A model generated the notes under the pieces. That model ran no database searches and was not told where the DNA came from. It saw only the letters and a program-made list of their open reading frames with translations. Positions 8,248-17,012 of a stretch of DNA of 64,000 nucleotides are shown piece after piece; positions within the stretch are counted from its first letter, which is position 1; each line of letters starts with the position of its first letter. A program made the position numbers and the translations under genes. Location: positions 248,001 to 312,000 of the forward strand of contig NZ_JAKZLB010000004.1 in assembly GCF_022808865.1 (NCBI RefSeq), in the 5' to 3' direction. The DNA comes from Geothrix oryzisoli. Its GTDB lineage: Bacteria; Acidobacteriota; Holophagae; Holophagales; Holophagaceae.

Positions 8248-8787
8248 ATGCCCCGGCTCTCCCTCATGTGGCTGGTGATCCTGCTCCTGGGACCGCCCTT
8301 CCTGCGGGCGCAGGACTTCAGGGTGGGAGCGGGGGTGTTCCTCCTGGCCGACCAGGGCCAGGACTTCCAGGTCAGCTTCCGTCCGGCTTCGAGCCATTGG
8401 CAGCTCGGCTACCGGCACGTCCAGTGGCGGGATCACTTCAATGATCCCTTCACAGGCCGCAGGCTGACGGAGACGACGGAGAGGCGCACCGGCCCTTTCG
8501 TCGATTACCTCTTCAGCCCCCAGTCGCCGGGCAGCTGGTACCTCGGCGGAGCCGTGTTCCGCTGGTCGAAGCGGGAGAAATCCCTGGTGACCGGCGAGGT
8601 GGACCAGGTCGCCACCACGGCGCCCTTCATCGGCGGGGGTTACACCCACACCCTGGGTCCGCACGCCTACTTCAACCTCGGCCTGTTCCTCAGCCCCGGC
8701 ACCAGGCTCTCCACTCGGACCAGCGTCAGCTCCGAGGATGACAGCGGCGCCTTCGACATCCAGATCCAGCTCGGGGCGCGGTTCTAG
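8248..8787 (+). CDS. Small outer-membrane beta-barrel protein
   Basis: 179 aa: a signal peptide (MWLVILLLGPPFLRAQ) then repeated short amphipathic strands and a terminal IQLGARF with C-terminal Phe. It resembles its upstream neighbour in architecture but not clearly in sequence. Start chosen at 8248 because it places the hydrophobic signal at the N-terminus. Function unknown; the pair may form linked surface proteins. Confidence 0.72.
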   Translation: MPRLSLMWLVILLLGPPFLRAQDFRVGAGVFLLADQGQDFQVSFRPASSHWQLGYRHVQWRDHFNDPFTGRRLTETTERRTGPFVDYLFSPQSPGSWYLGGAVFRWSKREKSLVTGEVDQVATTAPFIGGGYTHTLGPHAYFNLGLFLSPGTRLSTRTSVSSEDDSGAFDIQIQLGARF

Positions 8788-8814
8788 CCGGGCGGTCCAG
8801 GCTTCGCGCTCTCG

Positions 8815-9510
8815 TCAGGCGGCCCCGGAGAGGCCTTCGATCCAGGCGAGGACATCGGCCCGCATCTCCGGATTCAGGGTGTGGCCCACCGGATAGACGC
8901 GCGTGACGTGGGGAATGCCCAGGTCGTCCAGCAGGCTGTTGGAACGCTGGGCCCAGGCCAGGGGCAGGGTCCGGTCCTTCTCCCCGTGGCCGATGAAGCC
9001 ACGGAGGTGCGCGAGCCACTCACGACCGGCGATGCGCGGTTCGAGTTCCGGCAGGATGCGGCCCGAGAGGATGGCGAAGCCCCCCACGCGCTCCGGGGCG
9101 CTGAGGGCCACGCTGGCGCTCAGAATGCCGCCCTGGCTGAAGCCTGCGATGACCGTCCGCCGGGCCTCGATCCCGTGCTGGGACTGCAGGTGGTCGACGA
9201 ACCGGATGAGCGCATGGCGGCTGGCCTCGGCCTCGCTCTCGGTGATCTTCGGCCCCTCCGGCGTGAAGGCCACGCGGAACCAGCCGAACTGATCCGGCCC
9301 GAGCTGCAGCCTACTGCGGACGAGCACCACCAGGACGCCAGGAGCCATGCCGGCCGCCAGCTCGGCCAGGTCCGTCTCCTGCCCGCCGACGCCGTGGAGG
9401 AGGACCACCAGCGCCCGGGGCTGGGCCGGTGGGGGCTGCATCACGCGGTAGGACAGGCCTGACGAAGAATCCTGCTGCAGGACGCCAGGGAAGGGGGCCA
9501 GGAGCGTCAT
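8815..9510 (-). CDS. Alpha/beta hydrolase of the phospholipase/carboxylesterase (YpfH-like) family
   Basis: 231 aa, cytoplasmic. The nucleophile elbow GFSQGG, an Asp in GEKDRTLPL and a His in YPVGHTL form the Ser-Asp-His triad; LLHGVGG supplies the oxyanion-hole region. Family members are small carboxylesterases or thioesterases. The start at 9510 is supported by GGAGG eight bases upstream; a longer reading to 9546 lacks one. It is convergent with the barrel genes. Confidence 0.87.
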   Translation of the reverse strand: MTLLAPFPGVLQQDSSSGLSYRVMQPPPAQPRALVVLLHGVGGQETDLAELAAGMAPGVLVVLVRSRLQLGPDQFGWFRVAFTPEGPKITESEAEASRHALIRFVDHLQSQHGIEARRTVIAGFSQGGILSASVALSAPERVGGFAILSGRILPELEPRIAGREWLAHLRGFIGHGEKDRTLPLAWAQRSNSLLDDLGIPHVTRVYPVGHTLNPEMRADVLAWIEGLSGAA

Positions 9511-9545
9511 GGGAAGCCTCCAGAAAAGAAGGGCACGGAAACCCA

Positions 9546-9576
9546 CCTCCGGCCGCTCCAGGGGAACGGCCGGAGG
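9546..9576 (-). terminator. Hairpin downstream of the YceI gene
   Basis: Perfect 10-bp stem CCTCCGGCCG/CGGCCGGAGG with an 11-base loop, 30 bases after the yceI stop. Only a short T-rich stretch follows on the minus strand, so it may be a weak terminator or an mRNA 3' end. Confidence 0.6.
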
Positions 9577-9605
9577 CGGATGGGGACAGCGCGATCGGAA
9601 GCGGC

Positions 9606-10199
9606 TTACTTCTTGACGGCAGGAGCGACCTTGCCGGCCTCGGCGTTCAGGCTGACGGCGACGGTCTCGCCGATGACGCCGGGGAAGGTCTTGATGCCGT
9701 ACTCATTGCGGTTCAGGGTCAGGGCGCCGTCGATGAAGCCCGCGATCACGGTGCCGGGCGCCATGCCGGGCTGAGTCCCTGCATTGGTGATGGGGAAGGT
9801 GATGCGCCGGGTCACGCCGTGCAGGGTGAAGTCGCCGGTGATCTCCAGCTTGCCCTTGGCCACTTCCTTCACGGCCGTGCTCTTGAAGGTGATGGTGGGG
9901 AACTTGGCCACGTCGAAGAAGTCGGGGGACTTCAGGTGCTTGTCCCGCGCCTCGTTGTCCGTGGTGAGGCTGGCGGCGTCGATGGTGACCTCCACGCTGG
10001 ACTTGCTGATGTCGGCGGTGTCGACCTGGATGAGCCCCTCGAACTTCGTGAAGCGGCCGCTGACCTTGGCCAGCAGGTGGCTGACCTTGAAGCTCACCTC
10101 GCTGTGGACCGGGTCGATCTTGTAGGTGTCTTGACCGGCCAGGGCGGGCACGGCCGCCAGGGCGAGGGTGGCAAGCAGAACGCGGAAGGGGTGACGCAT
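9606..10199 (-). CDS. YceI-family periplasmic lipid-binding protein
   Basis: 197 aa with a signal peptide ending near ALAGQ. The YceI barrel signature is plain: YKIDPVHSEVSFKVSHL at the mature N-terminus, DFFDVAKFPTITF in the middle, and FTLHGVTR before the last strands. Members are lipocalin-like and bind polyisoprenoid or other amphiphiles in the periplasm. ATG at 10199 has GGAGG at the right distance; a reading to 10238 would spoil the signal peptide. It stands alone with its own promoter. Confidence 0.93.
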   Translation of the reverse strand: MRHPFRVLLATLALAAVPALAGQDTYKIDPVHSEVSFKVSHLLAKVSGRFTKFEGLIQVDTADISKSSVEVTIDAASLTTDNEARDKHLKSPDFFDVAKFPTITFKSTAVKEVAKGKLEITGDFTLHGVTRRITFPITNAGTQPGMAPGTVIAGFIDGALTLNRNEYGIKTFPGVIGETVAVSLNAEAGKVAPAVKK

Positions 10200-10236
10200 G
10201 TGACCTCCAGGGAATAGGTGTTTCACCATGCAATTC

Positions 10237-10264
10237 AATCTAGGCGAATTTTAACGAGTTGCAA
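10237..10264 (-). promoter_or_regulatory. Promoter of the YceI gene
   Basis: Reading on the minus strand, TTGCAA (10264-10259), 16-base spacer, TAGATT (10242-10237). It lies in a sharply A+T-rich stretch of the otherwise G+C-rich sequence, 38 bases before the start codon. Confidence 0.6.
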
Positions 10265-10322
10265 CATCTTTTTTGATCTTTTTCGCATCCCTTGTGACAA
10301 CTACATATTTATCAATAAGATA

Positions 10323-10338
10323 ATCAATTTCGATTGAT
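10323..10338. promoter_or_regulatory. Palindrome in the divergent yceI/DUF155 promoter region
   Basis: ATCAAT-TTCG-ATTGAT, a perfect 6-bp dyad with a four-base centre, between the divergent YceI and DUF155 genes. It could be an operator acting on either side. No regulator is identified. Confidence 0.4.
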
Positions 10339-10379
10339 CGAGTCTGGGCCATTCCGGCGACCGGGGCCTACATTGGGGC

Positions 10380-11219
10380 ATGGATTCCAGCTCCCTGGCT
10401 TTCCCGAACGTCCCGCTGGCTCCGGCGCAGGCGGTGGGGATGCAGCTGCGGGCCGAGTATTTCCGGGGCCAGATCGACTTCCGGGCTTTCTGCGCCCGGC
10501 ATCCCCACTACCGGATCCTCTCCACCAATCCCCTGGTGCTCGAGCCCGAGGCCGGCGTCTGGGTCTACCTGGCCCGCTTCGGAGCCGCGGTGTTCTGGAA
10601 TGCCTCCCCGGGGACCGTGGAGGAGGTGCTCCGGGATCTGGAGGCCCTGCCCGGAACGGGCGTGCGGGCGGAGACCGCCCGGGATGACCTGCGGGTGCAT
10701 CTGCGCGCCGACGCGGATCGCGTGGACTTCTCCGAGGTCTGGCTGCGGGACCTCACCCTGGACAAGCTGAAGATCGTCTCCCTGGCCCTGGCTCAGAGCG
10801 TGGCCCTGGATTCGGTGGAGGCCGAGGTGAGCCAGGCCATGGCCCGGTTCGGTCCCGTGGTGACGGCGCTCCGCGACGAGGGACGGCTGGTGTTCGGACA
10901 GAAGGACCTGCTGCGGACCGTGGGCTTCGCCATGGCGGTGCGGGCGACGGTGCTGGATACCCTCACCCTCTTCGACGACCCGCCGGAGACCTGGGAGAGC
11001 GAGGCTCTGGCCCACCTCGACGGCGCCCTCTTCGACCAGTTCGACCTGGAGGAGCGGCTGGCGGCCGTGAACCAGAAAGTGGCCTACCTCCAGGACGCGG
11101 GCGGCACGGTGCTGGATGTCCTGGCCCGCCGCAAGGATCAGCGGCTGGAGTGGATCATCATCATCCTCATCCTGGTGGAGGTGGTCCTCTTCGTCTGGAA
11201 GGAGTTTCCCTTGAAGTAG
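10380..11219 (+). CDS. RMND1/Sif2-family (DUF155) membrane-anchored protein
   Basis: 279 aa. The DUF155 pattern is recognisable: a strand-rich N-terminal part (GVWVYLARFGAAVFWN), then the helical segment LKIVSLALAQSVALDSVEAEV, the acidic DTLTLFDDPPETWES and a helical region ending in a single C-terminal membrane segment (WIIIILILVEVVLF). Yeast and human homologues are mitochondrial inner-membrane proteins linked to translation; the bacterial role is unknown. The C-terminal anchor leaves the domain in the cytoplasm. Confidence 0.85.
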   Translation: MDSSSLAFPNVPLAPAQAVGMQLRAEYFRGQIDFRAFCARHPHYRILSTNPLVLEPEAGVWVYLARFGAAVFWNASPGTVEEVLRDLEALPGTGVRAETARDDLRVHLRADADRVDFSEVWLRDLTLDKLKIVSLALAQSVALDSVEAEVSQAMARFGPVVTALRDEGRLVFGQKDLLRTVGFAMAVRATVLDTLTLFDDPPETWESEALAHLDGALFDQFDLEERLAAVNQKVAYLQDAGGTVLDVLARRKDQRLEWIIIILILVEVVLFVWKEFPLK

Positions 11220-11225
11220 GCAGGC

Positions 11226-11747
11226 TCAGACTTTCGGAGCCTCCATCCCGAACGCCGCCCAGCCTTCCTTCGTGGGGCCGTAGAGGCTGGGGACATGGAG
11301 GCCCGCCTGCCGCATAAGGACCGTCATCTGGCCCCGGTGGTGGGTCTGGTGGCTGACCAGGACATAGAGCGCGAAGGCGCCCGTCCAGGTTTCCCCGTAC
11401 AGCGTGAAGTTCCGGCCCAGTTCCGTGTTGCTCCAGCTGCCGATGTGATCCAGCAGGGACTCGCTGACGGCGCGATAGGCCGCGGCGGCCTCGGCCATGG
11501 TGGGCGGTGGCGGGGTGGCGATGAAACCATCGGGACCCAGGCCCACCGGTCCCTTCACCTTCAATCCCAGGTTCTGGGGCAGCTCCAGGATGGTCTCCAC
11601 CAGGTGCCAGGCCATGCGCCGCAAGTCCCGGTGGTGCTCATCCACAGCCTGGTGGGCGGCCGCATCGGGGATGGCCGCGAAGACCGCCAGGGTCTTCTCC
11701 GCTTCCTGCTGCCAGATGGTCTTGAAGTCGTCCACGCGACGGAACAT
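11226..11747 (-). CDS. DinB-family four-helix metalloprotein
   Basis: 173 aa. Three metal-ligand histidines typical of DinB/YfiT proteins are seen: H in RRMAWHLVE and the HQTHHRGQM motif. Some family members are thiol-dependent transferases (bacillithiol or mycothiol) and others have no known reaction. ATG at 11747 has GGAGG upstream; the extra residues of the longer reading are not needed. Convergent with the DUF155 gene, six bases apart. Confidence 0.9.
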   Translation of the reverse strand: MFRRVDDFKTIWQQEAEKTLAVFAAIPDAAAHQAVDEHHRDLRRMAWHLVETILELPQNLGLKVKGPVGLGPDGFIATPPPPTMAEAAAAYRAVSESLLDHIGSWSNTELGRNFTLYGETWTGAFALYVLVSHQTHHRGQMTVLMRQAGLHVPSLYGPTKEGWAAFGMEAPKV

Positions 11748-11799
11748 GCCAGCCTCCGGAAAGATCCCCGGAAGCATAGCGCAACGGTCGAGGGAATGC

Positions 11800-13323
11800 T
11801 CAGACCGGTGTGACGCTGCGTCGCTTGGCGGGCCAAACCTCCCGGCGGCGGGCGCGGGCGAGGCGGGTGATGAGCTCGTGGCGCAGGTCGGCCGGATCCA
11901 CGATGGCGTCCACGTGCAGGTCGGCGCCGAGCTTCTTCAGGTCGATGTCCTCGTTGTACTCGTCCCGGAGCTGCTGGACGTAGGCCGCGCGCTCCTCCTC
12001 GGGCCTCTCGGCGATCTTGTTGGCGAAGACGGCGTTCACGGCCGCCTCGGCGCCCATGACGGCGATGCTGGCCGTGGGCAGCGCCAGTGTGGCGTCCGGA
12101 TCGAACCCGGGTCCGCTCATGGCGTAGAGGCCCGCGCCGTAGGCCTTGCGCACCACCACGCAGATGCGGGGCGTGCTGCAGCTGGCCATGGCGCTGATCA
12201 TCTTCGCGCCGTGGCGGATGATGCCCTGCTTCTCCACGGCGCTGCCGATCATGAAGCCCGGCACATCGCTGAGGAACACGAGCGGGATGCCGAAGGCGTC
12301 GCACAGCGTCATGAAGCGCGTGGCCTTGTCGGCGCTGTCCACGAAGAGCACCCCGCCCTTCACGCGCGGCTGGTTGGCCAGGATGCCCACGGGCTTGCCA
12401 TCGAGGCGCGCCAGGCCCGTGATGATCTCGCCCGCGAAGAGCTTCTTCACCTCCAGGAAGCTGCCCTCGTCCACCAGGCCCTCGATGAAGTCCTTCATCT
12501 GGAAGGGGGAGTTGATGTCCTTGGGCACCAGCGTCCGCAGGTCCTTGGCCTTCAGGGACACGGCCTTGGGTGTGACCGCCGGGGCCGCATCCTCGCAGTG
12601 CTGCGGGAAATAGGCCAGGTACTGGCGGCAGAGGGCGATGGCCTCCTGCTCGGTCTTGCAGAGGAAGTCGCCGCAGCCGCTCACGGAGCAGTGCATCTTG
12701 GCTCCGCCCAGATCCTCGAGGCTGATCTTCTCGCCGATGACCATCTCGGCCATGCGCGGCGAGCCCAGGTACATGCTGGCGTTGCCCTCCACCATGACCA
12801 CCACGTCGCAGAAGGCGGGGATGTAGGCGCCGCCGGCGGCCGAGGGGCCGAAGAGCAGGCAGACCTGGGGCACCAGGCCCGAGAGCGCCACCTCCATGTG
12901 GAAGATGGTGCCGGCGTGGCGCCGGCCCGGGAACATGTCGAGCTGGTCCGTGATGCGCGCCCCGGCGCTGTCCACCAGGTAGAGCATGGGGATCCTCATG
13001 CGCATCGCCACTTCCTGGATGCGGATGATCTTCTCCACCGTGCGGGCGCCCCAGCTGCCGGCCTTGATGGTGCTGTCATTGGCCATCAGCGCCACCGGGC
13101 GGCCGTCCACCGTGGCCGTGCCCGTGATCACGCCATCGGCCGGGAGGTCCTTGTGCAGCGCGTTGGCGAAGAGGCCGTCTTCCACGAAGCTGCCTTCGTC
13201 CACCAGCAGGCGGATGCGCTCCCGGGCGAAGAGCTTCCCGGCCTCCGAGTTCTTCTCGTGGGCCTTGGGCGAACCGCCCTTCTTGACGCGCTCGACTTCC
13301 GAATGGAACTGATCCAGCTGCAT
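11800..13323 (-). CDS. Acyl-CoA carboxylase carboxyltransferase (beta) subunit
   Basis: 507 aa, full length for propionyl-/methylcrotonyl-CoA carboxylase beta chains. It transfers CO2 from carboxybiotin to an acyl-CoA. Two crotonase-like halves are visible: the N-half with SAGARITDQLDMFPGRRHAG and GPSAAGGAYIPAFCD, the C-half with DVPGFMIGSAVEKQGIIRHGAK and RKAYGAGLYAM. No biotin carboxylase gene is adjacent; a free-standing biotinyl domain at 31934-32146 in this window could be a partner, but this is inference. It is divergent from the MFS pair. Confidence 0.93.
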   Translation of the reverse strand: MQLDQFHSEVERVKKGGSPKAHEKNSEAGKLFARERIRLLVDEGSFVEDGLFANALHKDLPADGVITGTATVDGRPVALMANDSTIKAGSWGARTVEKIIRIQEVAMRMRIPMLYLVDSAGARITDQLDMFPGRRHAGTIFHMEVALSGLVPQVCLLFGPSAAGGAYIPAFCDVVVMVEGNASMYLGSPRMAEMVIGEKISLEDLGGAKMHCSVSGCGDFLCKTEQEAIALCRQYLAYFPQHCEDAAPAVTPKAVSLKAKDLRTLVPKDINSPFQMKDFIEGLVDEGSFLEVKKLFAGEIITGLARLDGKPVGILANQPRVKGGVLFVDSADKATRFMTLCDAFGIPLVFLSDVPGFMIGSAVEKQGIIRHGAKMISAMASCSTPRICVVVRKAYGAGLYAMSGPGFDPDATLALPTASIAVMGAEAAVNAVFANKIAERPEEERAAYVQQLRDEYNEDIDLKKLGADLHVDAIVDPADLRHELITRLARARRREVWPAKRRSVTPV

Positions 13324-13378
13324 GGGAACCTCGGGATGGATCCTTCAGCATAGCGGCCCGGCATGCGATCCTGGAGGG

Positions 13379-14578
13379 ATGCTGGACGCAGACGGATCGA
13401 GGCGGACCGGGTTCCTGACGGTGCCTTTCTTCGTGGTCTGCGTTTTCTACTTCCTGGTGTTCGCGGCCGGGTACCAGCTCTTCCCCGTGGTGCCGCTGCG
13501 CCTGCGGGAGCTGGGGGCGAACCTTGCGGAAAGCGGGCGATTCCAGACGGCGTTCATGCTGGGTTCGGGCTTCGGCGCGCTCTTCACGGGGCCCCTGGGC
13601 GACCGCCTCGGACCGCGTCGCGTGCTGCGGGTGGCCTCCCTGGCGGTGGTGGGCATCCTCATGGTCTATGCCCTGCTGAAGGTGCGCTGGGTGTTCTACC
13701 TGCTGGCACCGCTGCACGGCCTGCTGTGGTCCGCCCTGCGTACTGCCTCCGTGGCCAAGGTGGGCGGCATCCTGCCCCTGGAACACCGGGCGCAGGGGCT
13801 GTCGATCTTCGGCCTCACGGGCCCCGGCGGCGTGGCGGTGGGCCCCCTCGTGGGACTCTGGCTCATGCCCCACCTGGGCTTCACCTGGATGCTGGTCCTC
13901 CTCGCGGGCATCTTCGTGCTCCTGCATGCCCTCATCGGCGCCCTGCCCCGGGAGGCCACGCGCGAGATCGCGGGCCCCGTGTTCCAGTGGCCGGACCGCT
14001 CCGTCTGGGGAGCCGTGGCGGTGATGGGGCTGGTGGGCCTGAGCTTCGGCCCCATGCCGCCCTACAGCGCCCAGGAGGCGAAGGCCCTGGGCATGCTTTG
14101 GCCCTCGGCCTTCCTGACCTGCTTCGCCCTGGGCATGATGGCCATGCGCGGCGTGCTGGCGCTGACCGGCATGGGCCGGCGGCCCGTGGCGCTGATGCCG
14201 GGCATGGCAGCCCTGACCGCCGTGGGCTACGCCATGCTGGCCTTCCTGCCGGGCGGCCTGGCCCGGCACCTGGCCTCGGGCCTCGTCTACGGCGCCGGCT
14301 ACGGCATGGTGCACACCCTGATGCTCACGCACCTCATGGAGACCACGCCACCCCAGCGCCGGGGCGCGGCCACGGGGGCCTTCTTCTTCGCCTTCGATGC
14401 CACCACGGCCCTGGGCTCCCTGGGGCTGGGCTGGGTCATGCAGCATGGCGGCTTCCGCTGGGGCTGGGCCATCGGCGCGGGCCTGATGACCCTGTGCATC
14501 CCCGTGGCCTACCGCGTCGTCGGCAAGCCCCCCACCGTGACAAGCGGGTCGGAGCCCTCTGTCATCCTTGAGGCATGA
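13379..14578 (+). CDS. Major facilitator superfamily transporter (first of a tandem pair)
   Basis: 399 aa with about 12 hydrophobic segments. The MFS loop 2-3 motif appears as GPLGDRLGPRR, and both halves share similar helices. The ATG at 13379 follows GGAGG almost directly, which is unusually close, so a start slightly further in is possible. It is about half identical by eye to the next gene (shared VPLRLRELGA, ALFTGPLGDR, GAGYGMVHTL-type segments), showing a tandem duplication. Substrate unknown; small drugs, sugars or metabolites are all possible. Confidence 0.86.
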   Translation: MLDADGSRRTGFLTVPFFVVCVFYFLVFAAGYQLFPVVPLRLRELGANLAESGRFQTAFMLGSGFGALFTGPLGDRLGPRRVLRVASLAVVGILMVYALLKVRWVFYLLAPLHGLLWSALRTASVAKVGGILPLEHRAQGLSIFGLTGPGGVAVGPLVGLWLMPHLGFTWMLVLLAGIFVLLHALIGALPREATREIAGPVFQWPDRSVWGAVAVMGLVGLSFGPMPPYSAQEAKALGMLWPSAFLTCFALGMMAMRGVLALTGMGRRPVALMPGMAALTAVGYAMLAFLPGGLARHLASGLVYGAGYGMVHTLMLTHLMETTPPQRRGAATGAFFFAFDATTALGSLGLGWVMQHGGFRWGWAIGAGLMTLCIPVAYRVVGKPPTVTSGSEPSVILEA

Positions 14579-15720
14579 AGGATCTTTCGAGCCCCCGGCC
14601 CCGCCTGATGACCCGGCAGTTCGCCCTGGTCTGGGCCATCACCTTCGTCACCTTCTTTGCGGCCTTCCAACTCTTCCCCACGGTGCCGCTGCGCCTGCGG
14701 GAACTGGGCGCGAGCCTGGCGGAGAGCGGCCGGTTCATGAGCCTCTTCACGGCCGGCAGCGCCCTGGGCGCCCTGTTCACCGGGCCTCTGGGCGACCGCG
14801 TGGGGCACCGTCGCCTGGTGATCCTCTCCGCCTCGCTCTACGCCTTCTTCCTGGCTGCCTACGCCCTGATGCCCGTGCGCTGGGGTTTCTACCTGCTGGC
14901 CTTCCCCCACGGCATCGTGTGGTCGGGCCTTCTGACGGCCACCATGGCCTCGCTCTCCCACGTGCTGCCGGAGGACCGCCGCGCCGACGGGCTCAGCCTC
15001 TATGGGCTGGCCAGTCCGGGCGGCGTCATCGTGGGCCCCCTCCTGGGACTGTGGATCCAGCAGCACTGGGGCTTCGCACCCATCGGCTGGTACCTGGCCC
15101 TGCTGTTCCTGGCCCTCGGCGCCCTGGGCACCACCCTGCCCAAGGACCACCCCCACGGCCGGGCCGAGGGCTTCCAGTGGCCCGACCCCTCGGCGCTCGG
15201 CCCCAGCCTCGTGCTGTTCGCCGTGGCGCTGGGCTATGGCGCCCTGGGCAGCTACACGGCCCAGGAAGCCCTGGCCCTGGGGATGCCGCTGCCCTCGGCC
15301 TTCCTGTCCTTCATGGCCGTGGGCATGGTGCTCATGCGGATCGCCATGCTGCGGCGGGGCTTCGGGAAGCGTCCCATCCGCAAGCTGCCCGCCATGCTCG
15401 CCGGCGCCCTGGTGGGCATGGCCCTGCTGGCCGCGCTGCCCGGCGGCACCGCGCGCCACGTGGTCTCCGCCATCATCTACGGGGCGGGCTACAGCATGGT
15501 GCACACGCTGCTCAACGCGAAGCTCCTGGAGACCGCGGATCCCAAGCGGCGCGGCGCGGCCTTCGGCGCCCTGCTCTTCGCCTTCGACTCGGGGATCGGC
15601 CTCGGCAGCTTCGCCCTGGGCTGGGTCATCGGCAGCCACGGGTACCGCCTGGGCTGGGCCCTGGGCGCCCTGGCCATCCTGGCCTCCCTGCCCACGGCCG
15701 CGAAGCTCGCCAGGGACTGA
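14575..15720 (+). CDS. Major facilitator superfamily transporter (second of a tandem pair)
   Basis: 381 aa, 12 membrane segments, MFS motif GPLGDRVGHRR. The ATG overlaps the stop of its paralogue as ATGA and has GAGG four bases upstream, so the two are co-translated. The paired arrangement could mean a heteromeric transporter or two specificities. The longest conserved blocks are the N-terminal VPLRLRELGA region and the C-terminal segment near RRGAAFGALLFAFDS. Confidence 0.88.
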   Translation: MKDLSSPRPRLMTRQFALVWAITFVTFFAAFQLFPTVPLRLRELGASLAESGRFMSLFTAGSALGALFTGPLGDRVGHRRLVILSASLYAFFLAAYALMPVRWGFYLLAFPHGIVWSGLLTATMASLSHVLPEDRRADGLSLYGLASPGGVIVGPLLGLWIQQHWGFAPIGWYLALLFLALGALGTTLPKDHPHGRAEGFQWPDPSALGPSLVLFAVALGYGALGSYTAQEALALGMPLPSAFLSFMAVGMVLMRIAMLRRGFGKRPIRKLPAMLAGALVGMALLAALPGGTARHVVSAIIYGAGYSMVHTLLNAKLLETADPKRRGAAFGALLFAFDSGIGLGSFALGWVIGSHGYRLGWALGALAILASLPTAAKLARD

Positions 15721-15741
15721 GCGCCCCCGAATCCCTCGCTC

Positions 15742-16128
15742 TCAGAGGGTCTTCTCGAAGGCCTCCTGGAGCTTCGCCCGCACCGCTTCCGCATGATGCT
15801 TGAGATCCGGATTGTCGATGGCCGCCATGGAAGCGACGGGATCCACGAACGAGATCTCGGTGCCACCCTCGACACCGCGCAGGATCACGTTGCAGGGCAG
15901 CATGACGCCGATGCGGGGCTCCAGCTCCAGGGCCCCCTTGGCGAAGGCGGGGTTGCAGGCCCCCAGGATCCGGTAGAGGCCCACTTCCGCGCCGAGCTTG
16001 GCGCGCAGGGTCCCCTCCACGTCGATCTCGGTGAGGATGCCGAAGCCCTGGTCCGCCAGGGCCTTCCTCACCTTGGCATCCACCTCTGCGGGAGCGCCCT
16101 TCAGGACCTTCGTCATGCAGTAGCTCAT
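15742..16128 (-). CDS. DUF302-family protein
   Basis: 128 aa with the DUF302 layout: an N-terminal strand-helix (ALADQGFGILTEIDVEGTL), the middle GACNPAFAKGALELEPRIGVMLPCNVIL, and FVDPVASM near the end. DUF302 proteins bind metals or haem in a few cases; the function is otherwise unknown. GGAGG seven bases before the ATG at 16128 decides against the longer reading to 16212. Confidence 0.9.
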   Translation of the reverse strand: MSYCMTKVLKGAPAEVDAKVRKALADQGFGILTEIDVEGTLRAKLGAEVGLYRILGACNPAFAKGALELEPRIGVMLPCNVILRGVEGGTEISFVDPVASMAAIDNPDLKHHAEAVRAKLQEAFEKTL

Positions 16129-16227
16129 CGCCCATCCTCCCCATCCAAGGTCCAGCCCCGTGGCATGCAAGCTAACGCCTGCCTGCCCCGCCCGCAAGCA
16201 AGTTCGGATCAAGGTTGGAAAGGGGGC

Positions 16228-16995
16228 CTAGGCCCGCCGGTGGAGTTTGTGGACGGAAGCCTGGTCCACGCACTTCACGAGGATCTCGTCGATGTTCACG
16301 TGGTCCGGGAGCATGAGGCACCAGCGGACACATTCCGCCACATCCATGGCGGTGAGGGGCTTCACGCCCTGGTAGACGGCCTTGGCCTTGTCGCCATTCT
16401 TGAGGCGCACGTTGGAGAACTCGGTCTCGGCCATGCCCGGATCCACCGAGGTCACGCGGATCTGCTCGCCGTTCAGCTCCAGGCGGAGGCTGTGGGCCAT
16501 GGCCTTCACGCCGAACTTCGACGCGCAGTACACGCTGCCCCCTTCGTAGGGCTGGTGGCCGGCCGTGGAGCCGATGAAGAAGACGTGGCCCCACCCAGCC
16601 TTGCGGAGGTGCGGCAGGCCGGCCCTGATGGTCTTCACCACGCCTTCGACGTTGGTGCGCATCATGGCTTCCAGGTCCTCGTCCGGCGTCTCCCACATCT
16701 TGTAGGTGCCGCTGGCCAGGCCCGCGTTGGCCACCAGGACGTGCAGTCCGCCCAGGGCCGCGGCGGCTTCTGCGACAAAGGTGTCGACGCTGGCGGTGTG
16801 GCGCGTGTCCACAGCCCCGGCGAAGACCTTCACGCCGTGGGCCTTCGTCAGCTCATCGGCCAGGGCCTGCACACGCTCCACGCGGCGGGCGCCCAAGGCA
16901 AGATGGCAGCCCTGGGAGGCCAGCAGCCGCGCCATGGCTTCGCCGAAGCCGCTGGACGCGCCGGTGATGAGGACGATGGGATGCTCGGGACGCAT
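16228..16995 (-). CDS. Short-chain dehydrogenase/reductase, YdfG-like
   Basis: 255 aa, cytoplasmic NAD(P)-dependent oxidoreductase. The Rossmann motif TGASSGFG, the NAG of strand 4, catalytic Ser in IGSTAG and Y-C-A-S-K are all present; ARR after strand 2 suggests NADP preference. The C-terminal pattern (ETEFS, PLTAMDVAECV) resembles YdfG-type 3-hydroxy acid/serine dehydrogenases. It follows the aminotransferase gene by 17 bases on the same strand, so the two could act on related 2-/3-substituted acids. Confidence 0.9.
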   Translation of the reverse strand: MRPEHPIVLITGASSGFGEAMARLLASQGCHLALGARRVERVQALADELTKAHGVKVFAGAVDTRHTASVDTFVAEAAAALGGLHVLVANAGLASGTYKMWETPDEDLEAMMRTNVEGVVKTIRAGLPHLRKAGWGHVFFIGSTAGHQPYEGGSVYCASKFGVKAMAHSLRLELNGEQIRVTSVDPGMAETEFSNVRLKNGDKAKAVYQGVKPLTAMDVAECVRWCLMLPDHVNIDEILVKCVDQASVHKLHRRA

Positions 16996-17012
16996 GGGAT
17001 CTCCTGGGGGAT

